Source: Prochilodus magdalenae (taxonomy: Eukaryota; Chordata; Actinopteri; Characiformes; Prochilodontidae). From it: 64,000 nt of DNA. Shown in pieces: positions 42,446-53,585 of the stretch. Position 1 is the stretch's first letter, and every line of letters begins with the position of its first letter. The stretch spans positions 62,001 to 126,000 of the forward strand of contig JAMWET010001891.1 of the NCBI GenBank assembly GCA_024036415.1. Direction: 5' to 3'. The notes under the pieces were generated by a model. The model worked only from the letters and a program-made list of their open reading frames with translations, did not search any database and was not told where the DNA came from. The translations under genes and the position numbers were made by a program.

Positions 42446-42625
42446 TTACATCTAGGGGGCATCTAGGGGTCAATTTAGCCTCTCCAACTCACCTGACCGC
42501 ACGTCTATAGACTGTGGGAGGAAACCTACGCAGACACAGGGGCGAACATCTTACTCCTTATATAAAGGACCCTGGACACCCCAGCTGGGAATAGAACCTA
42601 GGCCCTTCTGGCGCCACCATGCCAC
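42446..42625 (-). mobile_element. SINE, second type, minus strand
   Basis: Reverse reading gives GGTGGCATGGTGGCGCCAGA, GGTTCTATTCCCAGC (B-box-like), TCCTCCCACAGTCTATAGAC and GGTGAGTTGGAGAGGCTAAA. It is a more complete 3' part than 26788-26955. Confidence 0.65.
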
Positions 42626-43850
42626 CCATCAAACCAGTTCAAGTAGAACCAAACTACTAAGCTCATGAAGTCCAAGTACAGACCGCCCCCCAGCTACTGT
42701 CCAGAAGTCCTTGCTGCCATCCTAGTTATGGTTCTTCTTTCACTGACCTCTGCACACTGCTTCTTCTTCCGAAGCCCTTGGCCAGGCTCAGCCTTCTCCA
42801 CTGTTTCAGCTTAGAGTCCAGGGTAGCGTTGTTCCTCTCCAGTTCACTGGGGGGCGCTATTTCATTTCTGCCACCACTATAATGCAGGAAACATGGCGCT
42901 TCATATTAAATGCTCCTTTGAACACAGCAGCAGGGAAGAACCATCACTCAGAGCTGGTGCAACAGCTGAGACAGCAGGCGGGTCACCTGTAGCCCTACAC
43001 CTTCTCCTGACAGGTGGCCCTGAGACCACACCAACCACCCCTTAGGTCAGCACAGAATAGCACAAGCAACAGCTGTACACATCTTTACACTAACTCTCCA
43101 TGCCATCATGATCCCTGCGTTTCAGGATACGGGATGACTTTGGTGATGTATGTTTACAGAAATGATTGGGGCTGTTGAGATGATTTCTGAGTGTTACCAA
43201 CATTAGCCTCTCAGATCCGGTTCATAAATAAGAAAGCAAGATCTGAACATCAAACATGTCTCGGCTGATCGACTACATCTGGAGAAAGTGGGAAACTTTA
43301 AAGACGCCCCAAATGGTTTCAGAGGCTGTTAGTACAACATTAAACGGAGGGTAGACGGTTTTGTGTGGAGAATGCTTGAAGAAGGGCACTTTGAGGTTGA
43401 AAACTCAAAGTTCTGGGGTTGTTTTTCTTACACTAGTGTCAGTGAGCTTGGGCTCATTGATGGGATCATAAACTCTGAAGTGTACAATTGCAGTTTGGAT
43501 GCAAACCTACAGAGCCTGTAAAAAAGAAACTGCTCAAGGTGTAATGACCCGAGACCCACCGGCCACCTTTTGCTGAAATAAGTGCAGTCTGTTAAAAGTC
43601 TGTTTAAAACAGCTTTGGCATTTTGTTTCTATGAACAATGAACCTAATACACCAATACGTTTTGTGCCTGATGTAGCTCTTCTATAGTATCACTCCATAC
43701 ATCACTTTTTAAACCTCTACCTTTAAGGGTGAACCCTAATATAAATGGCCTGTGCAGATGGCAAAACTGACCAAATCTGTTCCAAATTCCCATTTTCATG
43801 TGGTCCACTTTCTGCTTGGATTGACAGCAGTTGGAGGGACCACTACTGGT
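42626..43850. other. Unassigned intergenic sequence
   Basis: A block at 43180-43540 resembles an eroded mobile-element transcript (ATGTCTCGGCTGATCGACTA, GGGATCATAAACTC), but no domain is recognised. Confidence 0.3.
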
Positions 43851-45760
43851 TGCCAGATGTGGGTCACATCTGCACCAGTCTGGGGCCAATTGTCAGACAA
43901 AAGTAGGCAACTCTGCAGTATCTCTGCCAGAAGTGGACTAGATCTGTTTGGGAACATGTGGGCCACTTGTGGCTTACATGTAACTTGCCACTAGGCAGCA
44001 TTGCCCTATCTGTGCCAAAAGTGGACCAGATCTGTTTTGGAACATGTGGGTCATATGAGTTTTTATACATGTGGGCCACTTTTGCAGTTTGCCGCTAGGC
44101 AACATTGCCTTATTTGTGCCAAAGTGGACCAGATCTGTTTTGGAACATGTGGGTCATATGAGTTTTTATACATGTGGGCCATACATGTGGGCCACATTGC
44201 CTTATTTGTGCCAAAGTGGAGCAGATCTGTTTTGGGACAGGTGGGCCAAATGAGTTTTTATATATGGGGGCTACACATGGCCCACATGGACCAGATCCGT
44301 TTTTGGTACATGTGGGCCACTTTTGGCTTACATGCAGCTTGCCACTAGGCAGCATTGCACTATCTGTGCCAGAAGTGGACCAGATCTGTTTTGGAACATG
44401 TGGGTCAAATGAGTTTTTATACATGTGGGCAACTTTTGGCTTACATGCAGCTTGCCACTAGGCAGCATTGTACTATCTGTGCCAAAAGTGGACCAGATCT
44501 GTTTTGGAACATGTGGGCCAAATCTGTTTTTCTATATGGGGGCCACTTTTGGCTCACATGCAGTTTGCCAATAGGCAGCATTGCCCTATCTGTGCCAGAA
44601 GTGGACCAGATCTGTTTTGGAACATGTGGGTCATATGAGTTTTTATACATGTGGCCCACTTTTGCAGTTTGCCGCTAGGCAACATTGCCTTACCTGTGCC
44701 AAAATGGAGCAGATCTGTTTTGGGACAGGTGGGCCAAATGAATTTTTATATATGAGGGCTACTTTTGGCTCACATGCAGTTTGTCACTAGGCAGCATTAC
44801 AGTATCTGTGCCAGAATTGGACCAGATCTGTTTTGGAACATGTGGGCCAAATCAGTTTTTATATATGGGGGCCATTTTTGACTCACATGATGTTTGTTAC
44901 TGGGGAGCATTGTCGTATCTGTGCCAGGGGTGGACCAGATCTGTTTTTAAACATGTGGTTCATTTGAGTTATTATATTCATAGTGTGGGACACTTTTGGT
45001 TTACATGCATTGTGTCACTAGGCAGCATTACTGTATCTGTGCCAGACATGGACCAGATCTGTTTTGGAACATGTGGGCCATATGAGTTTTTATACATGTG
45101 GCCTGCTTTTGCAGTTTGCTGCTAGGCAGCATTGCCATATCTGTGCCAAAGTGGAGCAGATCTGTTTTGGGAAAGGTGGGCCAAATGAGTTTTTATATAG
45201 GGGGGCCATTTTTGGCTCACATGCAGTTTGTCACTAGGCAGCATTACAGTATCTGTGCCAGACTTGGACCAGATCTGTTTTGGCACATGTGGGCCATATG
45301 AGTTTAATATACTAGTATGTGGGCCACTTTTGGCTTACATGCAGTTTGTCACTAGGCAGCATTGTCTTATCTGTGCCAGAAGTGGACCAGATCTGTTTTG
45401 CAACATGTGGGCCATATGAGTTTTATACATGTAGGCCACTTTTGCAGTTTGCTGGTAGGCAGCATTGCCGTATCTGTGCAAAGTGGAGCAGATCTGTTCT
45501 GGAAAAGGTGGGCCATATGAGTTTTATACATGTAGGCAACTTTTGGCTTACATGCAGTTTGCCAATAGGCAGCATTGCTCTATCTGTGCCAGAAGTGGAC
45601 CAGATCTGTTTTGGAACACATGGGCCATATGAGTTTAATATAAGGTATGTGGGCCACTTTTGGCTCACATGCAGTTTGCCACTAGGCTTCTTTGTCGTAT
45701 CAGTGCCAGAAGTGGACCAGATCTGTTTTGGAACAGGTGGCTCACATGCGCTTGATACTT
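43851..45760. repeat. Satellite with units of about 110 bp (about 18 units)
   Basis: Tandem units of ATGTGGGCCACTTTTGGCTT, ACATGCAGTTTGCCACTAGG, CAGCATTGCCCTATCTGTGC, CAGAAGTGGACCAGATCTGT, TTTGGAACATGTGGGCCATA, TGAGTTTTTATAC. The marker GACCAGATCTG (or GAGCAGATCTG) recurs about 18 times at intervals of 72-119 bp, mostly 100-119. Early units (43.9-44.3 kb) are shorter and rearranged. Unit lengths are not multiples of three and each forward frame stops at unit ends, so the 60-160 codon frames on both strands are by-products. Confidence 0.95.
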
Positions 45761-46344
45761 GTGTACCTTTTTCTCATTCACAGTATTTGGTAAATAAATA
45801 AATAAACAAACAAGAAATTAACCAGTAGTTCAATCAAATACATGAATAAATGCATTCTAATCAAACACAGCAACAGGTGCACACAGCTGGAACATCTCAC
45901 ATGGTTTTAAAGCACATCTGGACAGCGTTCTCGTCTGCCCCATGTCGCGCACCTGAGCTTGTTAACGGCAGTCCACATTCTAACTTCCAGAGCTCCTAAC
46001 AAACACTCTCCATCCATGTATTTTTTTTTTCCCCAAAATGGGTTAAAGATCGATCCGGCTCTAACAATCTGCTGAATAAATGCACTTAAAAAGTGAAAGT
46101 GAGGAGATATAAGGGAGGCATTTATTAAAAGAGCCTTCAATCCAGAGGTGTGGATCAATAGCTCAGAGGAGTGTTTACCACCAGGACATAAAATATTTAT
46201 GTTTCCCAGCCTCACTGCGCCGACACAAGGAGGGCTGGATTAAACATTGTAATAGCCCTGTCCTCGTGTTTGGTTTGTGTTGTTTGGAAGATAGCAGGGC
46301 AAGGCAATGTGAAGTACATGAGGTCAAATAAAAACACAGGGTTT
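45761..46344. other. Unassigned sequence
   Basis: Short AAATAAATAAATAAACAAAC run at the satellite edge, then non-repetitive sequence to 46260. Confidence 0.45.
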
Positions 46345-46565
46345 CTATCTAGCTAAGAGTTTCAGGAACCCTTTCAGAAAGATGGTTCTTGAGTCAAAAA
46401 AGTGGTTCTATATAGAATCATAAGGACCTCAAAAAGCTTTTCCTGCTGAGAGGGTTCTTTGTATGGGCCAATGGCTCTTCAGTTCGATGAAGAATGTGCG
46501 GTATTTGGTGCGGTATAGAATTTTTTTGAAAATGGTTCTATATGGCAGCCAGTAGGATCCCAAGC
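46345..46565. repeat. GGTTCT-type palindromic MITE
   Basis: GGTTCTTGAGTC, GTGGTTCTATATAGAATCA, GGGTTCTTTGTATGGG and ATGGTTCTATATGGC occur in one block, the pattern of the copies near 27.6 and 28.5 kb. Confidence 0.5.
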
Positions 46566-46781
46566 ATGTCACAACAGAAGAACACTTGGTGCTTAACAAA
46601 ACCTCCTTTTCTAGTAGCGTAGAATCCAAACTGTGACAGCAACCTGACCACGTCATTTACCCTGAGGACTGTGTTTCACTGTTTATCATAAGAGGTGTGA
46701 CAGGATGGTGTAGATAAATAACTCATGGCTATTTTATATGACGCTGTTAGCACACGTAATGGAGCATTTTATATATATATA

Positions 46782-47030
46782 TCGTCGCTGTCCAATGAAA
46801 AACATGTATCTCCATTTTTGTCCATTTTGACTTTTATGGATAATTTAAAAACAGCAGCTCCTGTTTACACTTTGTGAGATTTGCAGGATGAATGGACCAA
46901 TTGAAATGGCCCAAAAGTGTTTGGTAAAACGTCTGGTTCCATTGACTTACATTAAAATTGAATGAGGTTTTTGGCCTCTCCTGTAAAGTTGCCATTTTGG
47001 AGATACTTGTTTTTCTTTGGACAGCGACGA
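46782..47030 (+). mobile_element. MITE-B, full-length copy in a TA tract
   Basis: The left end TCGTCGCTGTCCAATGAAAA and the right end TTTTCTTTGGACAGCGACGA are intact inverted repeats. The element is 249 bp. It lies between TATATATATA on the left and TATATATA on the right, consistent with insertion at TA. Confidence 0.9.
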
Positions 47031-47035
47031 TATAT

Positions 47036-47049
47036 ATAATGTGTGTGTG

Positions 47050-47119
<70 letters not shown>
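47036..47119. repeat. (GT)n(TA)n microsatellite
   Basis: A short GT run, then about 35 TA units, interrupted once by TG. The 90-98 codon frames of alternating Ile and Tyr here are artefacts. Confidence 0.97.
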
Positions 47120-47125
<6 letters not shown>

Positions 47126-47133
47126 ACCATATA

Positions 47134-47690
47134 CAGCTCTGGAAATATTTAAGAGGCCACCTGGAACTGATCAGTGTCTCTAGCTGTACAGGTTCTGGGT
47201 TTGTGTTGGACCAGAATCCCTCAGTTCTGTTTGATTCTCTACACTACTGGAAGCATGTCTCCCAAACTCCAGATCAGATATTGTATTAGATCTGTGTATT
47301 TAGAAAATCACTAATGACCTCCAGAAGCCTGTTTTTAGAACCATGCTCGCTGGGCGTCTCACCCCAGCCACCGCTCGCCAGTCTCTCTGTAGGTCACTCG
47401 AGGTCATCTTACGACGATTAAGGGACATTGAAATGAGGTGGCGCTCATCACGGTCAGTAGAGAGTGGGTTTGGCCCTCTGCCAGTCTGTAGCTGTGTTGT
47501 CCTGTGTGTTGGCTGCTGGACCTTGTTCTTATGAACCAGACGCTCACTGTATCTACCGGTAAAGCTAGAACCCAACCTTCGGTTCCTCACTGAGAACCTG
47601 CTGTACATGTGGAGATGCTGATTTAAGGAGGAACTGGGGTGGTCTGCCATCCGCAGGAGCCTGAAGTTACTACCACCTTAAACACACAAG
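47134..47690 (-). mobile_element. Tc1-like element (family C), partial
   Basis: TA at 47132-47133 followed by CAGCTCTGGAAATATTTAAG is a recognisable fish Tc1 terminal repeat, here at the element's 3' end in the minus orientation. The interior encodes the transposase N-terminal domain and the 5' region shared with 13778-13905. The opposite terminal repeat was not found. Confidence 0.65.
47300..47650 (-). pseudogene. Tc1-like transposase N-terminal fragment
   Basis: The 116-residue minus frame contains LSTDRDERHLISMSL, then RRKMTSSDLQRDWRAVAG, matching the second DNA-binding segment of Tc1 transposases, where a TDRD-type linker precedes a helix that reads DLQRDW or similar. Neither the first helix-turn-helix nor any DDE block is recognisable. 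It runs directly into the terminal-repeat region, so the catalytic domain is deleted. Its open length is longer than most relics here but it cannot be an active enzyme. Confidence 0.6.
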
Positions 47691-48581
47691 GTGGCTTTTT
47701 ATTTAATGTTAGAATTTTATAGATTTGAATAAAGTGCTTTTGCTCTGTTGGGCATGAAGAGGGTTGTGTAAAGAAGCGTGAGGCTTAAAGCGCTGTACTT
47801 CTGTATTCAAATGCCTTCTGATAATGCGCTGTCCTGTTCAGTCAAAGTAGCCTTTTATCACATCACCACCATTGGAATAGAACTCTATCTGTCTGCCCGT
47901 CAAGGGCAAACGTCTAGAGTACATTTTGTCTATATACACACACCTGTACCTAAGAGACTGTGTTAATGGGAGTTTATGTAAGTGTGGGCAGGCAAGCATA
48001 TTCCATACAACTCGAAACTCAGCATTCAGACTGTTATAAAATTATTGGTATGTATTGTCTGTAATGTTACATACATAAGCTTTATCTGAAGTTAAGTGCT
48101 TAAAGGCTTCAACCTTGAATCCAGTTTCCAGTCCTAGAGTTCTTCCAATGCTAGAGAGAATTACTGGTAGCTGGTCTGACCCAAGGTGGCCATATACAGT
48201 TCAGTAAATGATCAGTGATTCAAAGTCCGGATTGACTTCTGGCTTAAGGTATAGCTGTAAATGTAAAATGTCAAAAAACCTAGGTGCTAGAACAGAAGCT
48301 CCGGGTTTTTAAAGCCAGCTCAGTTTTTTGCGGTCCCGTCTACAGACAACATTTCTCTAAGGAGTCATCCTTAAACAAGGTAAGAGGATGTTAACACTTC
48401 CAGGCCAAAGGTTAGACACAGCTATTCATAGAAGCTTTCTTTTCTTTTTTTCAGAATAAATGTAAAGACATTAAACAATAAAATAACACTCGGAATTATA
48501 CAGTCCACCTTAAATCTTCAGAATAGAACTTTACATGGGGATGAAACCGCTTTCTTAACCTGCAGTGGAGGTTGATATGTA
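47691..48581. other. Intergenic sequence with one shared repeat
   Basis: Unassigned apart from 48500-48568, the inverted match of 40186-40262. Confidence 0.4.
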
Positions 48582-49114
48582 CAGGGGTTGGACAATGAAA
48601 CTGAAACACCTGGTTTTAGACCACAGTCATTTATTAGTATGGTGTAGGGCCTCCTTTTGCGGCCAATACAGCGTCAGTTGGTCTTGGGAATGACATATAC
48701 TGCGTCCTGCACAGTGGTCAGAGGGAGTTTAAGCCATTCTTCTTGCAGGATAGTGGCCAGGTCACTACGTGATGCTGGTGGAGGTTCGTCCTTCTTGGTG
48801 GTATGCTGACATTACCCTGGATACCGTGGCTCTTGATACATCACAAAGACTTGCTGTCTTGGTCACAGATGCTCCAGCAAGACGTGCACCAACAATCTGT
48901 CCTCTTTTGAACTCTGGTATGTCACCCATAATGTTGTGTGCATTGCAGTATTTTGAGCAGCACTGTGCTCTTACCTGCTAACTGAACCTTCACACTCTGC
49001 TCTTACTGGTGCAATGTGCAGTTAATGAAGATTGGCCACCAGGCTGGTCCAATTTAGCCATGAGACCTCCCACACTAAAATGACAGGTGTTTTAGTTTCA
49101 TTGTCCAAACCCTG
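48582..49114 (-). mobile_element. Short Tc1 element (family F), copy 2
   Basis: Bounded by the family's 31-bp inverted repeats (left perfect, right with two changes) and flanked by TA at 48580-48581 and 49115-49116. On the minus strand it encodes the helix-turn-helix (PEFKRGQIVGARLAGASVTK, SLCDVSRATVSRV) ending in a stop, then directly the C-terminal-like EEWLKLPLTTVQDAVYVIPK. The deletion is the same as in the other copies. Confidence 0.9.
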
Positions 49115-49639
49115 TACTTCTATGCAGTTTTAGATCAGTTCCATTGGTCTGTCCATCATAAATATTGACTAAATTGAAAGAGTAACTAGAACTTTTGAAC
49201 TGTGTAAATAAAGAGATTAAAGGTTTTTTGTTAGAGGTGGCGATATGGCAGAAACATAATCCTGTGATAAATCATAAGTATATGCATTATATCACATACT
49301 GTTTTTATACAGGCTTATTAAGTGTAAGCCTATAGAATCTTTAAGGTAACCAGGAACATTCATTTAGTTGGGCCTCAGCCTTTAACTGGTAGTGTTTGTG
49401 TACACTTGGGAACAAAATTCACTTAAGGTGTTTACTGCAAGTGGCCACTGATGTCACTAACAAGTCCAGTGTGAGGTCTAGTGCTAGCTCATCTAAAGAG
49501 GCAGCTCTGTTGCTCATTAAACATGAAAGCCTGCCACTTTATCTTCCAAATGTTTAAAGATTTCTTTGTTGTTTTGCAATAAACTGTCCTACATTGATAC
49601 ACTGGCAGTTCTCAGTGAATATCATATCAAAGCCAGAAT
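49115..49639. other. Unassigned AT-rich sequence
   Basis: Nothing recognised. Confidence 0.5.
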
Positions 49640-50103
49640 AAGAATTATGCTTTAATGAGCATTTTTTGTCTGTTATCAATCCATGTACAGACGTAGGCAG
49701 GGAAATCTGGGTCCAAGCCCCCCGTGAGCAAGAAACCCCGAGAGGAACCAGGCATGAGGGGTGAACTCATCCTCCTCAGGTGGACCCTGGGTGAGGAGAG
49801 AAAGACAGAACCAACAGGAGAAGCAGCACAAGACATCTATTAGATACAGTCTGATTAATCCAGGACGGGAGTTACTGCAAAGATGGAGCCGACCCACAGG
49901 TTCTCTGTTTAAGTGAGAGCTAGAGTTCATGATCAGAGCCAGACGCTGGTCACTGTAGACGTTGCAGTTATGTTGGGTGATGAATTGGAGAAACCAGGGC
50001 AGGAGGCTCATGGTGGAGATGATGCTTAGGTGATGATGGAGATGATGCTCTGGGGGGTTCCCATATGATCACTCAGGAGAAATGTCGTTCTTGAGCTTAA
50101 CAA

Positions 50104-50106
<3 letters not shown>

Positions 50107-50136
<30 letters not shown>
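50107..50136. repeat. (AG)n microsatellite
   Basis: About 15 AG units within the LINE 3' UTR. Confidence 0.95.
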
Positions 50137-50139
<3 letters not shown>

Positions 50140-50394
50140 CTGACTGACTGATTAGGAGGACTGAGAGGTAGGCATTGCAACTTGTCTTATAAATTGAGTG
50201 TCTGTAATTCTGAGATTCCTGGAGAGGATTCCTCTGCGCTGGTAGCCCCTCAGTGCTATCCATCAACTCATAGAAAAGACAGAGAGAGAAAAACAGTTCG
50301 GATATTTAGTCCATTCATGGAGAAATGTAAATTATAGTTGTAAACAGATGATATCAGCCAAATGCTTGTGCAAACAAGTAAGTTTTGAGTCTAG

Positions 50395-50955
50395 TTTTAA
50401 ATATAGAGAGTGTGTCTGAGTCCCAAACGGAGAATCAGAGATGATTCCACAGTTTCGGGGCTACACAAGAAAAGGCTCGACCACCTGCTGTGGTTCTTCT
50501 AACTCTAGGGACTGTCAGCAGGCCGTTATTCTCTGAGCAGAGCACACGTGTGGGTTTGTATGACTGAAGGTGTTCACTAAGATACTGCAGGGCCAGGCCA
50601 TTTAATGATTTATATCGTCGCTGCCCAAAGAAAAACCGGTATCTCCAAAATAGCAACTTCACAGGAGAGGCCAAAAACCTCATTTCATTCGAATGGAAGT
50701 CTATGGAACCAGACGGCCTTCTAAGCAGTTTTGGGCCATTTCTGTTGGTCCATTATTCATGAAATTCCCACACAGTGTAAACAGCAGCTCATGTGATCAA
50801 ATGAGGTGTAAAAGTAAAAATCAACAAAAATGGAGATACATGTTTTTTCTTTGGACAGTGAGGATATGTTAAGAGTAGGATCTTGTTCTAAACATAAAAT
50901 TTAACAGATAGCCAGTGTAGTGATGACAATATTCTGAATATATGATCATAATTGG
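50395..50955 (-). pseudogene. LINE ORF2 C-terminal remnant
   Basis: Minus-strand residues: LHWLSVKF near 50930, an in-frame stop, then NKILLLTY up to the MITE-B edge at 50865. After the MITE the frame resumes at 50614 as KSLNGLALQYLSEHLQSYKP, then RRTTAGGRAFSCVAPKLWNH, the typical end of fish L2-like ORF2. The final FKTRLKT-like segment is present near 50395 but frames vary. Reverse transcriptase and endonuclease domains are not in the window. Confidence 0.75.
50615..50864 (-). mobile_element. MITE-B inserted in the LINE reading frame
   Basis: Full-length 250-bp copy, reverse of 4437-4686. The ends are TCGTCGCTGCCCAAAGAAAA and TTGGACAGTGAGGA, flanked by TA at 50613-50614 and 50865-50866. Removing the element and one TA leaves the LINE codons in frame, so TA is the target duplication. 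Confidence 0.92.
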
Positions 50956-51693
50956 GGATATATGCTCATAATTGGGTATATATGATCATTATTGCAAGTG
51001 TGCTTGGTTAAACTAGACTGAAATAACATCATTGACTAAGGGAGGTTGTGTTTTTCCAAATTGGGCTACTTTCACATACATACCCATACATTTCTGCGCA
51101 AATAAGTCTAACCATGCATTTGTAGGTCTGGGATTAGAAATGAAACTGTCAAGGCATTCAACAATAAACATGCCTCAAAACAAGAACAAAAATGTGACAT
51201 AGAAAAGCACTACAATAGCAAAGTAGCAGATGATTGGTTTAATTCACTGTTATGGGAAATTGCGTTGCAGGCGGCTCACTCCCAGCTGTGCACATCTGTC
51301 CTCTCTCCAAGATATTCCTGAACATTTGGTACCACCCCAGCTATTCTGGGGCTGTAAACAGTAACGATGGCAATTTGCAGCTGGGTTCCTGGATATTGAT
51401 GTATCTTAGAGATTAAGGAGCGACTTTTCAGAGGCATGGAACATATGTGCTCATTTTGCAAGCGGTTATTAAAAGCCGTCAGAACTGCTCAACTTCATGC
51501 ATAAGCTGGAGACAAATATCTGCATGGAATGTAAGGTAAACAGCGCCGCTGTGCATCTTTGCCGCTAGTCTGAATGGGTTACTAGGACCTTTCATCTGTC
51601 TTATTTCTGCTAATAGAATTGCTGTCTTATTTTCCAGTAAATAGTTTAAGGTAGTCTTTTGGAAGGCTATGAAATGATATACTGAAAACGTAC
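50956..51693. other. Non-repetitive intergenic sequence
   Basis: A small local repeat (ATATATGATCATAATTGGG type) at 50938-50992, then unassigned sequence. The part at 51240-51560 is non-repetitive with balanced composition. Confidence 0.4.
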
Positions 51694-52183
51694 TGTCAAG
51701 CCTCTTCCCAGCTCCCCCGCTCTTCAGGACTCCACTTCCAGAGGGCCATGTTCGATGACGTCATGTCTATGCGCCCCCGTCTGGACTCCGTGATACACTT
51801 TAGGTCACCTGAGTTTTAGTTATAGCTGTCATCAGTCACTTACTTCCTGTATTTAAGCCACACACAAACACTCACGCTTTTCGAAGCTTTGCCAAACCTA
51901 GGTTAGCAATCCTGAGCGTTCTTGCCTCGTATGGTCTTACTCTGGTTTCCGACTCCCTTAGTTCCTTTACTACTCTTTCGCCTAATCCCTTTTACTCGTG
52001 TTCTGACTCTACGGTTTGTACCTTTGCTTTCTCCCTTTGGTTTTCCCCTTCGGTTTTCCCCTTTAAACTTGTTCGCCCTCGCTGCTTGTTCTACCTGGTT
52101 CTGACCTCCCCCTGTCCCTGACTCTGATTTAGCTTCTCCCATTGTTTTCGCTGTGTACTGTTAAATTACCTTAGGTTCTTGCC
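51694..52183 (+). mobile_element. Solo LTR, 3' end lost (TGTCACGC family, diverged)
   Basis: Starts TGTCAAGCCTCTTCCCAGCT and follows the family layout: GGACTCCACTTCC, GATGACGTCA, TAGGTCACCTGAGTTTTAG, GTATTTAAGCCACACAC (TATA-like), GCTTTGCCAAACCTAGGTTA. It breaks near 52183 where a MITE-B end follows, so the polyadenylation end is missing. Confidence 0.65.
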
Positions 52184-52237
52184 TTTACTGTAAAGTTGCC
52201 ATTTTGGGGATACTTGTTTTTTATTGGACAGCGATGA
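52184..52237 (+). mobile_element. MITE-B, right-end fragment
   Basis: ACTGTAAAGTTGCCATTTTG, GGGATACTTGTTTTT and TTGGACAGCGATGA. Only the last 50 bp of the element remain, joined to the LTR. Confidence 0.8.
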
Positions 52238-52349
52238 TACACCACAAATCTCTAAAAATCTCATTTTCGGTTGAAGTGTAGAGGCGTTGTGGTGGAGAAA
52301 GACCATTGACCATTAACAGCCTCTATATCTGCCCAATAAAATGCAGCTA

Positions 52350-52840
52350 TAAATATAATCAGAATCAGAATCTATTTATTTTACCAAGTATGCTACACAT
52401 ACAAGGAATTTGTCTTGGTGAGAGCAACACATATGACAAACAAGTAACAAACCAAAGTAACAAAAACACAGAACACGGATTATTTACAGTTTTAAACTAA
52501 AGGAAAATTACACTAAACAATAAATAGGGTAGGGCATAAATTAAAAAAGTAAAAAAGTACTAAAGGTAATAAAGAGCTGAAGTGAAGCGATGTGAGAGAT
52601 GTGAAACAGATTTAGTTGAAAAATATTATATATAGAAAGTTACAGATGATCTGAATATTTACAGAAAGAGAACATCTGTACAGGTGTGCAAATAGGCAGA
52701 GTGCAAATAGCTGTTCAGTCCGGTTTGGTACAGTTCAGTGTATGTTTTGAGGTTTACAGTGGGAGGTGTCCACTGTGGTTGAGGAACGCTACAGCTCTGG
52801 GGAAAAAGCTGTTAGCATGACGTGTTGTGCTGGTTTAAGT
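52350..52840 (-). mobile_element. LINE 3' end, minus strand
   Basis: ATCAGAATCTATTTATTTTACCAAGTATG and ACACATACAAGGAATTTGTCTT are the reversed 3' end of a LINE very common in fish. Towards 52830 it reaches an AAGCTGTTAGC motif equivalent to 16080-16090, the last codons of ORF2. It is a relative of 15700-16310. Confidence 0.65.
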
Positions 52841-52967
52841 AAAACCTTAAAAAAAACTTTAAAAACCTTCAACATAGAACTTTACAGGAGGATATGATAT
52901 ACTACTGCATGGCATGCCAGAAGAAAGATACTATGCATCTCTTCCCTATCCAAGGAAAAAAGAAAAA

Positions 52968-53187
52968 AATGTATATATATATCATATATTTTGTTGATTT
53001 TTACCTTTATGCATCATTAGAACACATGGGCTGCCATTTACATTGTGTGAATTATGAATGGCCTAACAGGAATGGCCCCTGGTCTAAGTCTGGTTCCATT
53101 GACATATATTAAAATTAAATTAGGGGTTTGCCCCTTCCTGTTTATTTCCAGAAAGAGACATTATCATTTTTCTGTGGACAGTGACAA
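52968..53187 (+). mobile_element. MITE-B, strongly diverged
   Basis: TTTTGTTGATTTTTACCTTTATGC, GGTTCCATTGACATATATTA and TCTGTGGACAGTGACA keep the order of MITE-B motifs at low identity. It is an old copy. Confidence 0.6.
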
Positions 53188-53585
53188 AATATTCATAAAC
53201 GTACAAACAATGTTAAAGTACCCTGAAATGTACAACTATGGTTTTAAGGTCCAACTGTGTACCGCTGTCCTCAGAGAATAGTACATATGTTTTCATAACC
53301 TAACATTTTTAATAATTTGAAATAAAAAGTCTGGATACCACTTTAGAATAAGGCTACCTTTATAAAAGATTAAAGGACGATAAAGGATAAAGGAAAACAG
53401 GCCATTATGGGGTATAAGTTGGCAATAAGGTACGAATAAGTAGTTATAACACATTAATAAATACGGCAAAAATGTGTGGTATATGAATATGTATTGAAGA
53501 TGACAGAGTTTATGCAGATTGATGAAAACGATGAAGTAAGATCAGTAAACATCAAACACATCTGAGCTTTAACAGTGTAAAATTA
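53188..53585. other. Unassigned AT-rich sequence
   Basis: Nothing recognised. Confidence 0.5.

Larger units (their letters stand above)
49640..50955 (-). mobile_element. L2-like LINE, 3' portion, interrupted by MITE-B
   Basis: The reverse strand runs from ORF2 C-terminus (50955 to about 50395, with MITE-B inside) through a 3' UTR of about 750 bp. That UTR contains TCTGGCTCTGATCATGAACT, CCTCCTGAGGATGAG-like and GCTTGCTCACGGGGGGCTTG blocks. An (AG)n tract at 50107-50136 lies in it. Its UTR blocks recur at 9914, 11214, 20266 and 27700, so this is the best reference copy of that LINE in the window. The direct-repeat tail is not obvious at the left edge. Confidence 0.75.

Noticed and set aside
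45319..45801. 160-codon gene
   Set aside because: It lies in the 110-bp satellite, and its openness follows from unit composition. Equivalent units carry stops or shifted frames.
46834..47289. Ile/Tyr repeat proteins
   Set aside because: These are translations of the (TA)n tract next to MITE-B.
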